A stretch of 64,000 nucleotides of DNA from Leuctra nigra (Eukaryota > Arthropoda > Insecta > Plecoptera > Leuctridae), in the NCBI GenBank assembly GCA_934045905.1, contig OW203762.1, positions 14,354,345 through 14,418,344 of the forward strand, in the 5' to 3' direction. Each line of letters begins with the position of its first letter. The stretch's first letter is position 1. The translations under genes were made by a program, and so were the position numbers. The notes under the pieces are model-generated. The model saw nothing but the letters and a program-made list of their open reading frames with translations. It made no database searches and had not been told where the DNA came from. Positions 10,601 to 25,879 of this stretch are shown one piece after another.

Positions 10601-13600
10601 AGACATCGAAAAGATCCTAACAGAGCGTAGTTCAGTGCGATGCATTATTGTGTCAACGAAAAATGACAACTTGTCTCAGAAACTGCAACGTACTATTTTA
10701 GATTTTGCTAAAATCTATGACAGTTGTCTTTGGAACGATCTCACCGAGGAATCGAAAGCATTCTTGAGATCTCGCCAAGTGTTCTTCCAAGGTTACAGAA
10801 TGCCGCTGAATCTTTTGTTTCCGGACTCGTGTCAGTTGTCCTCTGTAGTGAATGGCACCACCTTGTTGAAATTGTCAAAAGAAGAATGCGTTATCGGTCA
10901 GGAGTTGAGTTTGTCAGTTGAATACTTTGTTCCGAGACGACTGAAGCGAAATGATGTGATCAAACATGTCGCCTCTTTGACCGACATTTCTGACAGAATA
11001 GTTCTCTTGTCGGGAGAATCAGACATGGGCAAGAACACTCTCATTACCCATTTAGCTGAATCAGTCAAACTTCTGGATCCAACCGCATGGGTTTTATGCA
11101 TCAACCTTAAAGACTCAACATCGTATTTAGCCACATTAAACCCCAATCAAATAGATAAAAACACATCTATCGATTTCTTGACGCAATGTGCTCGTGTAAA
11201 TAACAGTTTAGAAGCAGCACTGTTCAAGGAGCGTTTGCTCTCAAATGGAAAGATTGTGGCATTTATCGAATGCACTGATGAAACGTTTCGTCTGTACGAA
11301 GATGTTGTTTGCTCCTTGCTGACTCATCTGACTAAAACTAGGATCGACAATGTCTGGATAACGTCAAGCAATATGTCACAGAAATGGTTGGAGGAGGTTT
11401 TGGGAGTAAAAGCATTTGCTCTACAACCATTCTCTTCTGGAGAACAGAAGCTGTTTTTCACGACGTATTGGACCAACGATTTCCCGAGTGATGGACTCTT
11501 CTTGAACACTTTTGTCGACCAAGTAATGAAACACTCTGAAAGCATTTCAGACAGAGAGAACATTGCGCCACCAACCCCTCTGCAGTCACTAGTTTTAGCA
11601 GAGTACTTTGACGAATATCTTAGAGACCATGCAAAACTGCCGGAGAAAGTCAACATGTTCAACTTCATTGAGAAATATGTACAGAAAAATATAGAAAAGC
11701 ATTGTTTTCGAAAAGTAAATCAAAGTTCAACGAATGAAGCTCAAATGTTCTGGGAGAATCACGTAACAGCTGCTCTAAACCTTCTTCTGCATCCAGATGA
11801 ATTCCTGGCGCTCAATTTGCAGAATACAGACAATTACTCGCGCTTCTGCAAGAACATGGAAGAAAGTCAAGAGACTATTGGAATTGTTAAATTTGTTGGC
11901 AAGAAACCTCACTTCATCCTGAAATCTTGCGCCGAGTACTTTGTAGCCATTTGGATGTCTCAGAACTACACCTCAAGTCGGGACTTCCTGCGTGAGAGTC
12001 TCTTCGAACCGAGATTCAATGTCGTCAAGAACTTCTTGGACCAGCATCTGGCAAGCAAGATCGAGTTGCATGACGCTGTTGTCAACCGCGATCTGCCAAC
12101 TGTCAACCGACTGCTGTCATCTGGTGTCAATGTCAACCAGACCGACGAGGGCGGGAGGACGGCGTTGCACCTAGCCGCTGGAGGCTCTTGTCCTCTGATA
12201 GCCCAGACGTTGCTGTCAAACGGGGCGAGGGTAGACGTCGTCGACAAGCTCTTGGAGTGGAGGCCGCTTCAATACGCCGACAGAGCTCAAGCTTGGACCG
12301 TGGCGAAGATGATTTTACCTCTCGGAGGTCAAGTCGAGGACTTGGTCGACGCGAAGAAGAACATTCAACTGGAGGTGTTCAACGAGTTTGTGAGTTTCTT
12401 ACGTAACAGCAGCTCGAGTTGTGTGGAGCTCATGATCCTTGCATCGCGCCACGGAGACTTGCCCGTGGTCCAGTTCTTGGTCGACGAGTGTGGGGCTGAC
12501 GTCAGCTGCTGGGGGGAGGAGGACACGAGCCCCATGCACGAGGGCGCGGACATGGGACACATCGATGTCCTGCGGTATCTGCTCAAACACAACGCATCTG
12601 TGACCATTGCAGATGCAGACAACAACCTCCCACTGCATTACGCAGCTAGTAAAGGTCACACGAAGGCGATGAAGTTTCTCCTGGATCAAGGTTCACCAGT
12701 AAACGCATTCAACATCGAAGGACTAACTCCTCTCCTCGGCGCCACCTGGTGTGGTGACACGAAACCCCTCAAGTTCCTCCTAACTCGAGGAGCTGACGTC
12801 AACGCAGGGAACTTGAAGAGAGTGACGCCACTCCTCAACGCCATCCAACACGCTCACATCGACGCCGCCAAGCTGCTGATCAGCAACGGCGCCGACGTGA
12901 ACGCGGTCAGCGCCAAGGGGTGGACGCCGTTGTTGCGCGCGATGGACCAAGGTGATCTGCATCTCATCGCGGACCTCATGCAGCACGGAGCGACGATGTC
13001 GACGACGCCCTCGACGACTCTGACGGCGCGTCAGAGGGACATGTACCTCCAGCTCGCGGCGTACGAAGGAGATGCGACGCTGGTGAGGCGGCTGGTGGAC
13101 GACGGCGCCGACGTCAACTGCTGCAACACCCGAGGCACAACGCCACTCCACTGGGCCGTGCTCAGAGGCAACTTGCACGCTGTCAGAACACTCATAGAAC
13201 TAGATGCCAATGTGAACGCCGTGGATAACTACGGAGTTACTCCTGTATTTTACGTCTGTGACATGTTCCATGAAGGCGACGATATGTCTTCGCTTGAGTA
13301 TCTATACGACATGCTCGAGATGCTGAAGAGTTTGCTGATGAACGGAGGCGATGTCGGGGCAACGGCCCATGACGGCGAAGACGTCAAGAACTACGCCACA
13401 AGACGTCAATCTCCGGCCGACGTTTACATTGAGGACCTCGAAGAGATCTCAGAAGATGAATACGACGAGAGGTTCAAGGAATACAGCCATGAGCTGCTTT
13501 ACCGTGCGGTCAAAGATGGAAACGTCCAGAGTTTAAAATATTTCAAGGAGAATGGAATGAATATCAATATACTTACAAGAGACAATGACACCGTCCTCCA

Positions 13601-13946
13601 TTTATCAGCTCAGTGGGGTCAAATTGACATTCTGAAGTATCTAATCGACGAAGGCGCTGATTTGGAGGCTGTGAACGCGAACCACGACACTGTCCTTCAT
13701 CGGGCGTGTTACAGCGGCGACGTCGACGTGGTCAAGTACTTGGTCAAGCTGCGAGTCGACGTGAACCCTGTCAACGTGTACGGGAACACGCCTCTTCATC
13801 GGGCTGCTGTCCGCGGCAAGCTGGAGGTCGTCAAGTACTTGGCGGAGAACGGGGCTGACCTCCAGGTCGTCAACAAGAAGGGGCAGCGAGCTGTTGACCG
13901 AGCGGCTCAGAGTGTAGTCGATTATCTTACTTCTGTCAGTAACTAG
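1612..13946 (+). CDS. Large NACHT/STAND-like ankyrin-repeat protein, six coding exons
   Basis: Exons 1612-1695, 2443-2667, 4243-5421, 6243-6467, 7120-7148 and 7895-13946 join in frame (phases 0,0,0,0,2) into about 2,597 aa. The start ATG has A at -3 and an in-frame TGA just upstream. Order: charged Lys/Glu segment (about 29-103), Ser/Pro-rich region with 17-aa repeats (about 370-482), charged helix (about 525-560), a region resembling a degenerate nuclease-like domain (about 600-723), a 32-aa repeat linker (about 913-1337), a P-loop region (Walker A-like G1621-E-S-D-M-G-K-N-T; Walker B-like I1701-V-A-F-I-E-C-T-D-E) and about 14 ankyrin repeats (about 1970-2590). The C-terminus resembles arthropod NACHT-ankyrin proteins, probably intracellular sensors or scaffolds; the ligand is unknown. 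The large last exon is secure. Fusion to exons 1-5 rests on splice phase only, so two genes or alternative transcripts remain possible. Confidence 0.68.
1771..1910. mobile_element. MITE, CCCAGTTTTTCAAT family, copy 1 (intron 1)
   Basis: The ends CCCAGTTTTTCAATACTCTG and CAGAGAATTGAAAAACTGG are inverted repeats. The interior (TGTTGCCTTGGCAACAACCA) is shared with the copies near 7273 and 47603. About 140 bp, non-coding. Confidence 0.72.
3000..3720. mobile_element. Dispersed-repeat-like segment with three CCGGAAGTGACGTCAT motifs
   Basis: The module ACCGGAAGTGACGTCATATC, followed by TC(A/G)AAAACGGCT and a basic-looking tail, occurs near 3298 and 3575, with a shorter relative at 3420. The internal repetition and lack of coding potential suggest a degraded transposon fragment in intron 2 of the ankyrin gene. 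No termini or target duplications were identified. Confidence 0.45.
3789..4172. mobile_element. Foldback MITE with long terminal inverted repeats (intron 2)
   Basis: Left end CCCCATAAAAAACACTCCGT and right end ACGGAGTGTTTTTTATGGGG are exact complements. The arms continue inward for about 165 bp each, to a short AT-rich loop near 3955-4015. There is no transposase frame. Flanking bases do not give a convincing target duplication longer than AT. It lies immediately upstream of exon 3 of the ankyrin gene. Confidence 0.85.
5041..5380 (+). repeat. 17-aa coding tandem repeat (51-bp units) in exon 3
   Basis: Six to seven in-frame copies of a unit like K-P-V-P-T-V-Y-K-E-V-P-T-P-R-S-E-(L/M) occur back to back, with 51-bp spacing at DNA level. 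Looser R-S-E-L/M motifs extend upstream through the exon. The units are proline- and charge-rich and predicted disordered. DNA identity between units is high, which suggests recent slippage or unequal exchange. Confidence 0.85.
5652..5977. mobile_element. Two abutting MITE copies, CCAGTTTTTCAAT family (intron 3)
   Basis: GGCCAGTTCTTCAATACTCT starts a first copy near 5652 that ends in TTAACAGAGCATTTT-like sequence. A second begins at about 5817 (GGGCCAGTTTTTCATTGCTC) and ends near 5977 with TTAACAGAGCATTGAAAC. Both match the copy at 1771-1910, but the tandem arrangement is rearranged. Confidence 0.6.
6647..6669. repeat. Poly-G tract
   Basis: A run of G residues lies in intron 4 of the ankyrin gene. 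Such tracts are prone to slippage, so the exact length in the assembly is uncertain. Confidence 0.9.
6865..6999. mobile_element. MITE, GGCCAGATTCACAAAAAGTA family, copy 1 (intron 4)
   Basis: Termini GGCCAGATTCACAAAAAGTA and TACTTTTTGTGAATCTGGCC are exact inverted repeats, extending inward through CTAATACGTA. About 133 bp in total. A second, more diverged copy is at 60691-60821. Non-coding. Confidence 0.85.
7120..7148 (+). other. 29-nt micro-exon of the ankyrin gene
   Basis: A 29-base exon encoding T-E-Q-T-A-V-P-L-L plus two bases lies between acceptor CATTTACAG and donor GTGAGT. It enters at phase 0 and leaves at phase 2, exactly what is needed to join exon 4 to the 6-kb exon starting at 7895. 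It is the only link I found between the N-terminal exons and the NACHT-ankyrin exon. Confidence 0.6.
7273..7415. mobile_element. MITE, CAGTTTTTCAAT family, copy 4 (intron 5)
   Basis: Left end GGGCTAGTCTTAAATACTCT and right end CAGAGTATTGAAAAACTGGG are diverged inverted repeats. The interior GTCATGGCAACAACC matches the copy at 1771. Non-coding, about 143 bp. Confidence 0.65.
8885..10340 (+). repeat. Coding repeat linker, about 32-aa units, in the ankyrin gene
   Basis: The segment is built from degenerate units carrying R-I-D-T-M, K-V-D-K-P-D and N-I-V-F-G-K motifs. Two adjacent 96-bp units at about 9252-9347 and 9348-9443 are almost identical. Residues are Asp, Lys, Thr and Ser rich with no Cys, probably a flexible spacer between the N-terminal part and the P-loop region. 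It is stop-free in two antisense frames, which gives spurious antisense open frames up to 570 codons. Confidence 0.85.
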
Positions 13947-14172
13947 CGCGAAGATCAATTACTCACATTGTACAGTGTACTTCATCTACATCACACGAAA
14001 TGTTTAAGATGTTAGATAAAATACTACGAATTAAATATCATAAAGCCATGGACTCCTAAAGTAACCAACTATGTTTAAATTATGTTATTAAAGCTAGTAA
14101 CTACATGTAATTAATATTAATTAATACTAATAATTAGGTAGGTACCTTTATTAAGTGATGTTTGTTTATCTA

Positions 14173-14178
14173 AATAAA
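14173..14178 (+). terminator. Poly(A) signal AATAAA, ankyrin gene
   Basis: AATAAA lies about 227 bases after the TAG stop at 13944-13946, followed by T-rich sequence. This is a suitable distance for the 3' end of the ankyrin gene mRNA. Confidence 0.6.
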
Positions 14179-14279
14179 CGTTTTGCTATAATGATTATAG
14201 AGATCAAGAACCTTTATCCTCCATACAAATTCCATTACTCATCATTTCAATGATGCCAGACTCCATGGCGTCTGGTACT

Positions 14280-15020
14280 CCCTGTTTACTATTGATAGAC
14301 TTTTACACATTCGAGATTTTAGTAGAGTAGTAGTAGTAGATTTTTATTAAGCAATGTATGCTTTCTGTGTACATACATGAATACAATACAGGATACAGTG
14401 CATTACAATTACAGTATGAAATATAAAAATAAACACAGAGTACATCATTAGAACATTTCAATTTCAGTATTAAATTTTAAAAGAAGAAACATAAAGTGTA
14501 TCATTAGAACGGACAATCTTTGAACACATTCAATTTGTCATTAAAATTATTTTTATTTATAGCCTATCCCAAAAACCTACTGTAATGTTTGACAATGGGT
14601 CAAATGTCCACATATTATTTTTTATAACATTAATAGGTACATTCTCTTCTAAAAATTTCCGCATTCGAGACTTGACTAACATTGGGCGGCAGTCTATTAA
14701 ATAGTTGCATACCTTTTGAAAAAACAGAGTTATTTCCAAACTTTGAATTTTTCCTAGCCACTGTCAGACTATTTGAATTTCTAGTATTATGGTGGTGTGT
14801 GACTCTAGATTAGAGTTTATCTGTCAGATATTTGGGAGCAAGGCCCATTGAAATTTTAAAGATGAAGGTGAGAGTATTTAGGAGGATTCTCTCCTTTACT
14901 GACAGCCAGCAAAGAGCATTTCTCATATTCACTATAGGAGACATTCTGCCTACCCATAAGATACTTCTCATAACCTTGCTTTGGAGTTTCTGGAGGGTAT
15001 TAATGTCATTCTGCATAAAG
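14280..15020 (-). pseudogene. LINE (non-LTR retrotransposon) 3' fragment, reverse transcriptase C-terminus
   Basis: Minus-strand frames read L-Q-K-L-Q-S-K-V-M-R near 15000 and then N-A-L-C-W-L-S-V-K-E-R near 14930. N-T-R-N-S-N-S-L-T-V-A-R and K-G-M-Q-L-F-N-R-L-P-P follow near 14790-14690. These are the usual C-terminal motifs of insect LINE reverse transcriptases. A stop near 14810 breaks the frame. The 3' end carries an A-rich stretch and a (CTA)n tail near 14320-14340. The element is 5'-truncated and inactive. It lies between two convergent genes. Confidence 0.8.
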
Positions 15021-16616
15021 AGGAATAGTACTGTACTACAGTATATAACTTTTATATTTTTTTACACGTTTCCTTTGAACAAAGCATATGAATAACATTA
15101 AAATTTGGCTATGTAGGAGCTAGGATCGTCCTAGGTGGGAGGTATTGATTGCAGCTGATCACGGATCTGTATATCTTGCATGGGCATCGAGATCCACTTA
15201 TTTGACTCGGTGACTTTTGTGGCGAGTATGGAAAATCCAGGGAAGAAATAGGGAAAGTACACTTAGTTAGTGTAAATGAATACAGCACTCATCTGGGAAT
15301 ATATCATGGGTTATAATAATATACAAACAAATGCATATCCAAAGAATTCATATTTATTAAGAAATTGATACTTAAATTCTAAAAATTTCACAGAATTTAC
15401 ACAACACCTTTTTAATAATAATTTAATGACATGACATCAAAGAATTATATAATATGAATAATCCTACTAAATCTTAGTTATATTAATTTATAATAATCAT
15501 TTATCAAATATTTCACTCGCACACATACGTAGAGTATTTAATAAAGTGCTATATCTACACATTACGTAATTAATTATTGCCTTACACCTCCCACGACGGG
15601 AAGTTCGCAGTGCCATTGCCTCGCGACAGTTGTAACTAATGATTGGAACCCGACGGAAATAACCAACTCCACAAAATTTAATCAATAGATCAATAATGCA
15701 GCAGGCAACACTGTACACTAATTACTGTTGCAACAATATTATAATATTTCTACTAATTAATGCACCAAATCACACAAAAACATGACGAATTAGTTCGATA
15801 TTCACAGGTGTTCGTGTTTCATTCACAATGAAAAGTGTAGATATTTACAAAATAATAACCAGGTCTATGTTGACAATAGCTATCTAGTAAATAACAGTAG
15901 CAATCAATGCACATAGGATTACTACAGCAAGAAGGAACAACATCCATTAAACGTTACGGAAACATTCAGCAATCAACACAAAATCGGTTTGTTTGCGCAT
16001 CAACACTATCAGTATTCTGTGGTGTTGTCTGAAGACAGGTTTTCACACTCACTTTAGACATATTCTTACTCGATTTCAATTGGTGTATTGAGATGCACAT
16101 CAATCGATGCAAATTAGAAAGCTCTTCAAAAGCCGTCGACTTATTGAAGTAAAAAGAACTGAGATACTAAACTTTAATGAAGTAACATCATAATTGATTA
16201 GTGATTATTACTTTACTCACACGCGAGTACGGATTAGCTAGATTGCAGGAAGTGAGCAAGTTTTGAGCATGTCTCTGTCAAATTGGTGGAGATATATGTT
16301 ACAGCGACTTCTTTGACCACAGTAATGTACGTAGGAGGTACTGGGTTTGTTTCCAATGAAACATTCGTTGAGGAGAAGTTTAGAAGATATTGTTAGTTTA
16401 GTTTACTGATCTTGAGCTGCAGGATGCAATCTTGATTTGGATGATTGGCGCCATGTTGATTTGAATAAGAGTCGGAACCATTTTGGAATTTCCATAACTG
16501 ATCAGAACTTTGGTGCCTCCTAACATATAGGTAGCTTAATAATGCAATCCTGCATGTCCAGAGCGGATTTTTCCTCAAGAAAATACCACAAAGCAACACT
16601 AGAATTGAACGAAATG
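15021..16616. other. AT-rich intergenic or 3' UTR region with no gene seen
   Basis: No supported exon, RNA gene or clear repeat is seen. Part of it may be a long 3' UTR of the p66 gene if the AATAAA at 16617-16622 (minus strand) is bypassed. Confidence 0.4.
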
Positions 16617-16622
16617 TTTATT
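16617..16622 (-). terminator. Possible poly(A) signal of the p66 gene
   Basis: AATAAA on the minus strand lies only about 20 bases after the stop codon at 16642-16644. It would give a very short 3' UTR, so a more distal site is also likely. Confidence 0.35.
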
Positions 16623-16641
16623 TGTCATAGAGTCTGTCTCA

Positions 16642-21736
<5,095 letters not shown>

Positions 21737-21780
21737 TTTCGACGGAAGGATTCAAGCTCTTCTTTTTACTCGTTCGGAAC
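21737..21780 (-). other. 5' UTR part of the p66 start exon
   Basis: On the minus strand, acceptor TATTTTCAG is followed by 44 non-coding bases leading to AAAATGGAG. This implies at least one upstream non-coding exon; the best candidate ends at 23597. Confidence 0.6.
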
Positions 21781-22186
21781 CTGAAAATATTGACCAGAAA
21801 TTGGAATAAAAAATCTCAAAACTAAAAAACTATTTCATTGACTAGGAAATTTTTTAACATAGACTTTCATCAAGCAAAATTATGTAAATCAAGAGATGAT
21901 GATTTTTTTTACTCCGCAAACATGTGTAGTCAGCTTGAAGAATTAAAACATCGTTTCCGATCAACAATCTACTAGCTTGTAAACCCAACCCAGATGTGTT
22001 TATACCTACTGTGTGGCACAGGGGCATAAAATGATTGCTCTTCAAGCATTAGGTATTCAAGTTTGGTTTCAATTCCCGTTCTGGTAGGTCTAGATCTAGG
22101 TAGACCTATAGCAGACCTATCGGCTAGGTATAGCAATTGTCATTTGATTGATTGATTGATTATTAATCACAAGCACACACAAATAG

Positions 22187-22613
22187 TGTGTTCGTTGACA
22201 CTGCCAAATCTGCCAAAACAGCCAAACTGTGTTCATTTTGGAAATTTGGTAATTTGTGGTAGCTCACAGCCTGTTCGATTTGACGTTTGTGGCAGGTAGT
22301 TAGTTGCAGCCAAATCCTACCATTTCCAACACATGGTTCTGATGATATGTAGGTTGTGGCAAGTTGTGGTTAATTTAAAATGCAGACATTTTTTACTGTG
22401 ACAGTAAATAATCAAGACCAGGAATTTTGTTTAAGAAAAAATATTTATTTGGCAATATCTACCTATTTTATTAACCTTACTCTTCAATCACATGCATTCG
22501 TTTTGCGTGACTATTTTCGACTGTTTGTGGTAACACCGCCCACTTTGCTCTACCACAGTCTCACAGACTACAAACAGCTGCCATTTGGCAGGTTTTGGCA
22601 CGGTAAACGAACA
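22187..22613. mobile_element. Possible foldback element, GTTCGTTNACNNTGCCAAA ends (p66 intron 1)
   Basis: TGTTCGTTGACACTGCCAAA at the left and, on the opposite strand, TGTTCGTTTACCGTGCCAAA at the right form imperfect inverted repeats that continue into CTGCCAAA words. About 427 bp, non-coding. Confidence 0.5.
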
Positions 22614-23596
22614 GAAAGTTTATGACCTGCTTCGAAAACAGAGCAGTTTTGCATTATTCCCAGGTGTTTTTTCTAACCCACTGGAAGGCCGTGTTTTACG
22701 TTTTCTCTCTGGATCGAGGTAACATTTGATTGGTTCAAGAGCATTGCAAATTTTGGTAAAATGGGGATAATTGCACTCAATCCCCTCATTGTATCGAGGC
22801 ACTCAATTTAGCATGGGAGCTGACAAACATTTTGTCATTACCTATTCTTCGGTTGACCATGCACGGCTTTTTCTGAACACTGGCAAGTGCTGTCCTCTGA
22901 GAAGAGTGTAAACTTGTTGAATAGTATTGATTATAACTAGATGCATGCATTAATTAGATTGATTTCATAGCCCAGACAGTAAATGAAGACCAGAAGGCAA
23001 ATATTCATGAAGATCAGTATGAGGCTTTTGGGCCAACATCCTGTCCTAACCAATCCAAACAAAGCATTCTAGAGACAATGGAAGCACACTCTAATTAGAT
23101 AATTTGGCACCTCTGATTATGTGGCCAGATTAGGTAGCTACTACACAGACACAACACTTAGCGTAAGAAATGACAGATATCACGGTGAAATGTACAGAGA
23201 GTAATAACAATGTGAATTTACGGCATAAATTAATTTTAACATGTTAGGAATACTGTAACTTGGCTTGATTACCTTCCCACAGTCCGGAATAATGAGTGAC
23301 AAATCGATTACGAAGTACCGACTCTAGGTGTTAATTGGTTATTGTTATCACTAAATGATGGCACTAATCAGTGTGCCATTTACATATTATTATATGTACT
23401 ATCATCTGAGAGAATTGCATTCACTTTCTACTATATTATACAAAATCTTTCGTTTTAAAGTACATTGTTATTACAAAGATTAGTATTTCGCTCGGCATCA
23501 AGCGACCATAGCGACTGCAAATATTAACAACTCGAATCCAATATGGCGGCGTTTGTGTGGGCTGGATCGCCTGGATTGGCTACGGGGCTTCCTTAC

Positions 23597-23720
23597 CTCC
23601 AACAACGGTTCGATATCAAAATGACATGTAAACAAATGCACGTGGAGATGGAGGTGCTTTAAAAATTTAAAGTGACTTATCGGCGTTATCGGGTTCCAGA
23701 CGTTTTCCTAAAGCCACAAA
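23597..23720 (-). promoter_or_regulatory. Probable non-coding first exon and promoter of p66
   Basis: On the minus strand, CGTTGTTGGAG is followed by a strong donor, GTAAGG, in a locally GC-richer island (about 23500-23720). The p66 start exon needs an upstream non-coding exon, and this is the best donor in range. The transcription start is not resolved. Confidence 0.4.
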
Positions 23721-25548
23721 TATCGAGTAGATGTGGTATTAGATTATCACCATATCTATGAAAAGAAATGTGAACTATTAATATTTAATTAATTTTAATA
23801 GACTAGAATTTAATTTTTTTTTAAATAAGACAAAACTAATATTTTTTTTAAAAGTATTTCCTTTTTTTATTTTTTATTTTTTAAATTTTGAGTGTTTTAT
23901 CTTTATAAGATAAATATAGACTAATCTTGAAGGTAAAAATTAAATATCTTGTAAAAAAAACAATACCTAATGTATACGTATGGAAGAGGAAAAATGGGTG
24001 TAATAATGCATACAATTTGAAATAATCCACAAAACAAATGTATGATTTTATTTCAGCTTCATAATAGATATAATATATAGATGATAGAATGATTATTGAA
24101 GTAATTTGTAAACAATATATATTCTTCTACCATATTAGATGAGCATTTCATAATTATAATAATTATGTAAGTAAACATTTTTCATGGCTCTTATGATGGC
24201 TCATTGTCATAGATCATAGTTCTTATAACTAGCAAATTAGGTACACAGTATTCACTAGTTTGTCATCAGCTGCATGGTATCGCTTAGGTCACAACTTGAC
24301 GTAAACATAATACATTTGTCGCAGTTAGCAATTGCAATCGCTTCCGAGACCACAGTAGTTTGACAAGTTAAAAATGTCAGGTACTTTGTTGTTAATGTTG
24401 GTAAATTCCAAACAGACAGGCAGTTTCGAACATACTTGTGATGAGTTCATTTTGGAATGTTCCTTGGGTATAGGTAATACTGGTTGGCGCAATTGTAGAG
24501 CCTTACTCGTTAACGGAATACAATGGATATTGGGAGTGCAAAGCAAATCGAGAAAAACTGTATCATCACCGCGGAACATTTTAGAAATATTTTTACGTCA
24601 TTTTACACTTATTTATAATAATATAATAAAATATATTAAAAAGTGATAAAATCTGAAGCTTAGAGGATTTGGGACCATCAAAATACCTAAAAGAAATACG
24701 TAACTTTTAAAATAGGGATAGCAAAATATGAGATTGAACTCATATATTTATATCTTGCTGACCTACATGTAGAATTCAGATTCATAATTTAAAGATGCGT
24801 TCATTTTCACTTCGGAAAAGAGTTCAAAACCAATAATTGAATTTGTTTGAAGTTGCACAGGGGTGAAAGATGACAAGATTGCTGGGTTGTAGTAGCTCAC
24901 TGGACAGACAGATGGAGTTAGAGTGGATGTTCGAGCAAGGCTCTAACATGATCTTAAGTTGGCACAATATTGTGCTCTTAGGATCTCAATCACAATATTA
25001 GTAAGCTGACAAGTTATTATCATGGTATCTATACCCGTAATCCAGTCAGGTTCTTAATCTCCCACTACCTACCTAGTATCACAGTTGTTTCATATGCCAC
25101 TACATATTCTAGAAGGTTGTTTGTTTACCCAGGATAAACTATTTAAGTTGAGATTTAAATAGTACTTAACAACCTCGGGCCTGAATCAAAGCGTATCGTT
25201 GATTTTATCAAACTCAATATCAACTTTCTTCTTAGCACCATCACAATCTTAGGCCTCGATGTAAACAAATCGACGGTTCCAGTCGTATTTAGGTAGACGT
25301 GTTGTTACATTCTTTACATTATGTATGAACATTGGAATAAATCAGTTGGCAGTCGTGGTGTTTTGTTGGACTTCGACAGTTACTGATACCTGGTCGTTTC
25401 CACGGGCTTCGTAAGTCAAGCCGCTCTATATTACATATCACGCGCAAGTGAACCAAATGCATCAATTCATATCTTGATGTATGCACTCGAGAAAACAGTA
25501 ACAAAATATATAGTATATGAAATCTATTTACCTAATATAAATGTGATC
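23721..25548. other. AT-rich intergenic region, no gene seen
   Basis: Only short open frames with no family resemblance or splice logic are present. The region separates the p66 promoter from the 3' end of the F-box gene, so those genes lie in tandem on the minus strand. A minus-strand ATTAAA at about 25549-25554 could serve the F-box gene. Confidence 0.5.
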
Positions 25549-25879
25549 TTTAATAGAATGTAACTCATTAAATATTTGTTATCTAATATTATGCTGCATT
25601 CTAGGATACATATTTAATTATATAATCAATGGTAGTTTAAGTGCGTACCACTACGTAAACTCTGTCATTTATAATCTCAACGTCAAATATTAATAACTAT
25701 TATACTACATCCAATAATAGATTCCCAACACTAAAAGTTACAGCGTAAATATTATCTTTAAAATGGTAGCTTTATGGTAACATAATTAAAAAGTAAGATT
25801 ATTACAATCAGCTAGATCGAAGACACAAAGTAGTCAAGTACCGTCATATTTTGTGCTGGGGGATGTTGAGCGTGTTTTC

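Noticed and set aside
12365..13178. Minus-strand open frames over the ankyrin repeats
   Set aside because: Shadows of the GC-rich ankyrin-coding sequence, with no motif of their own.
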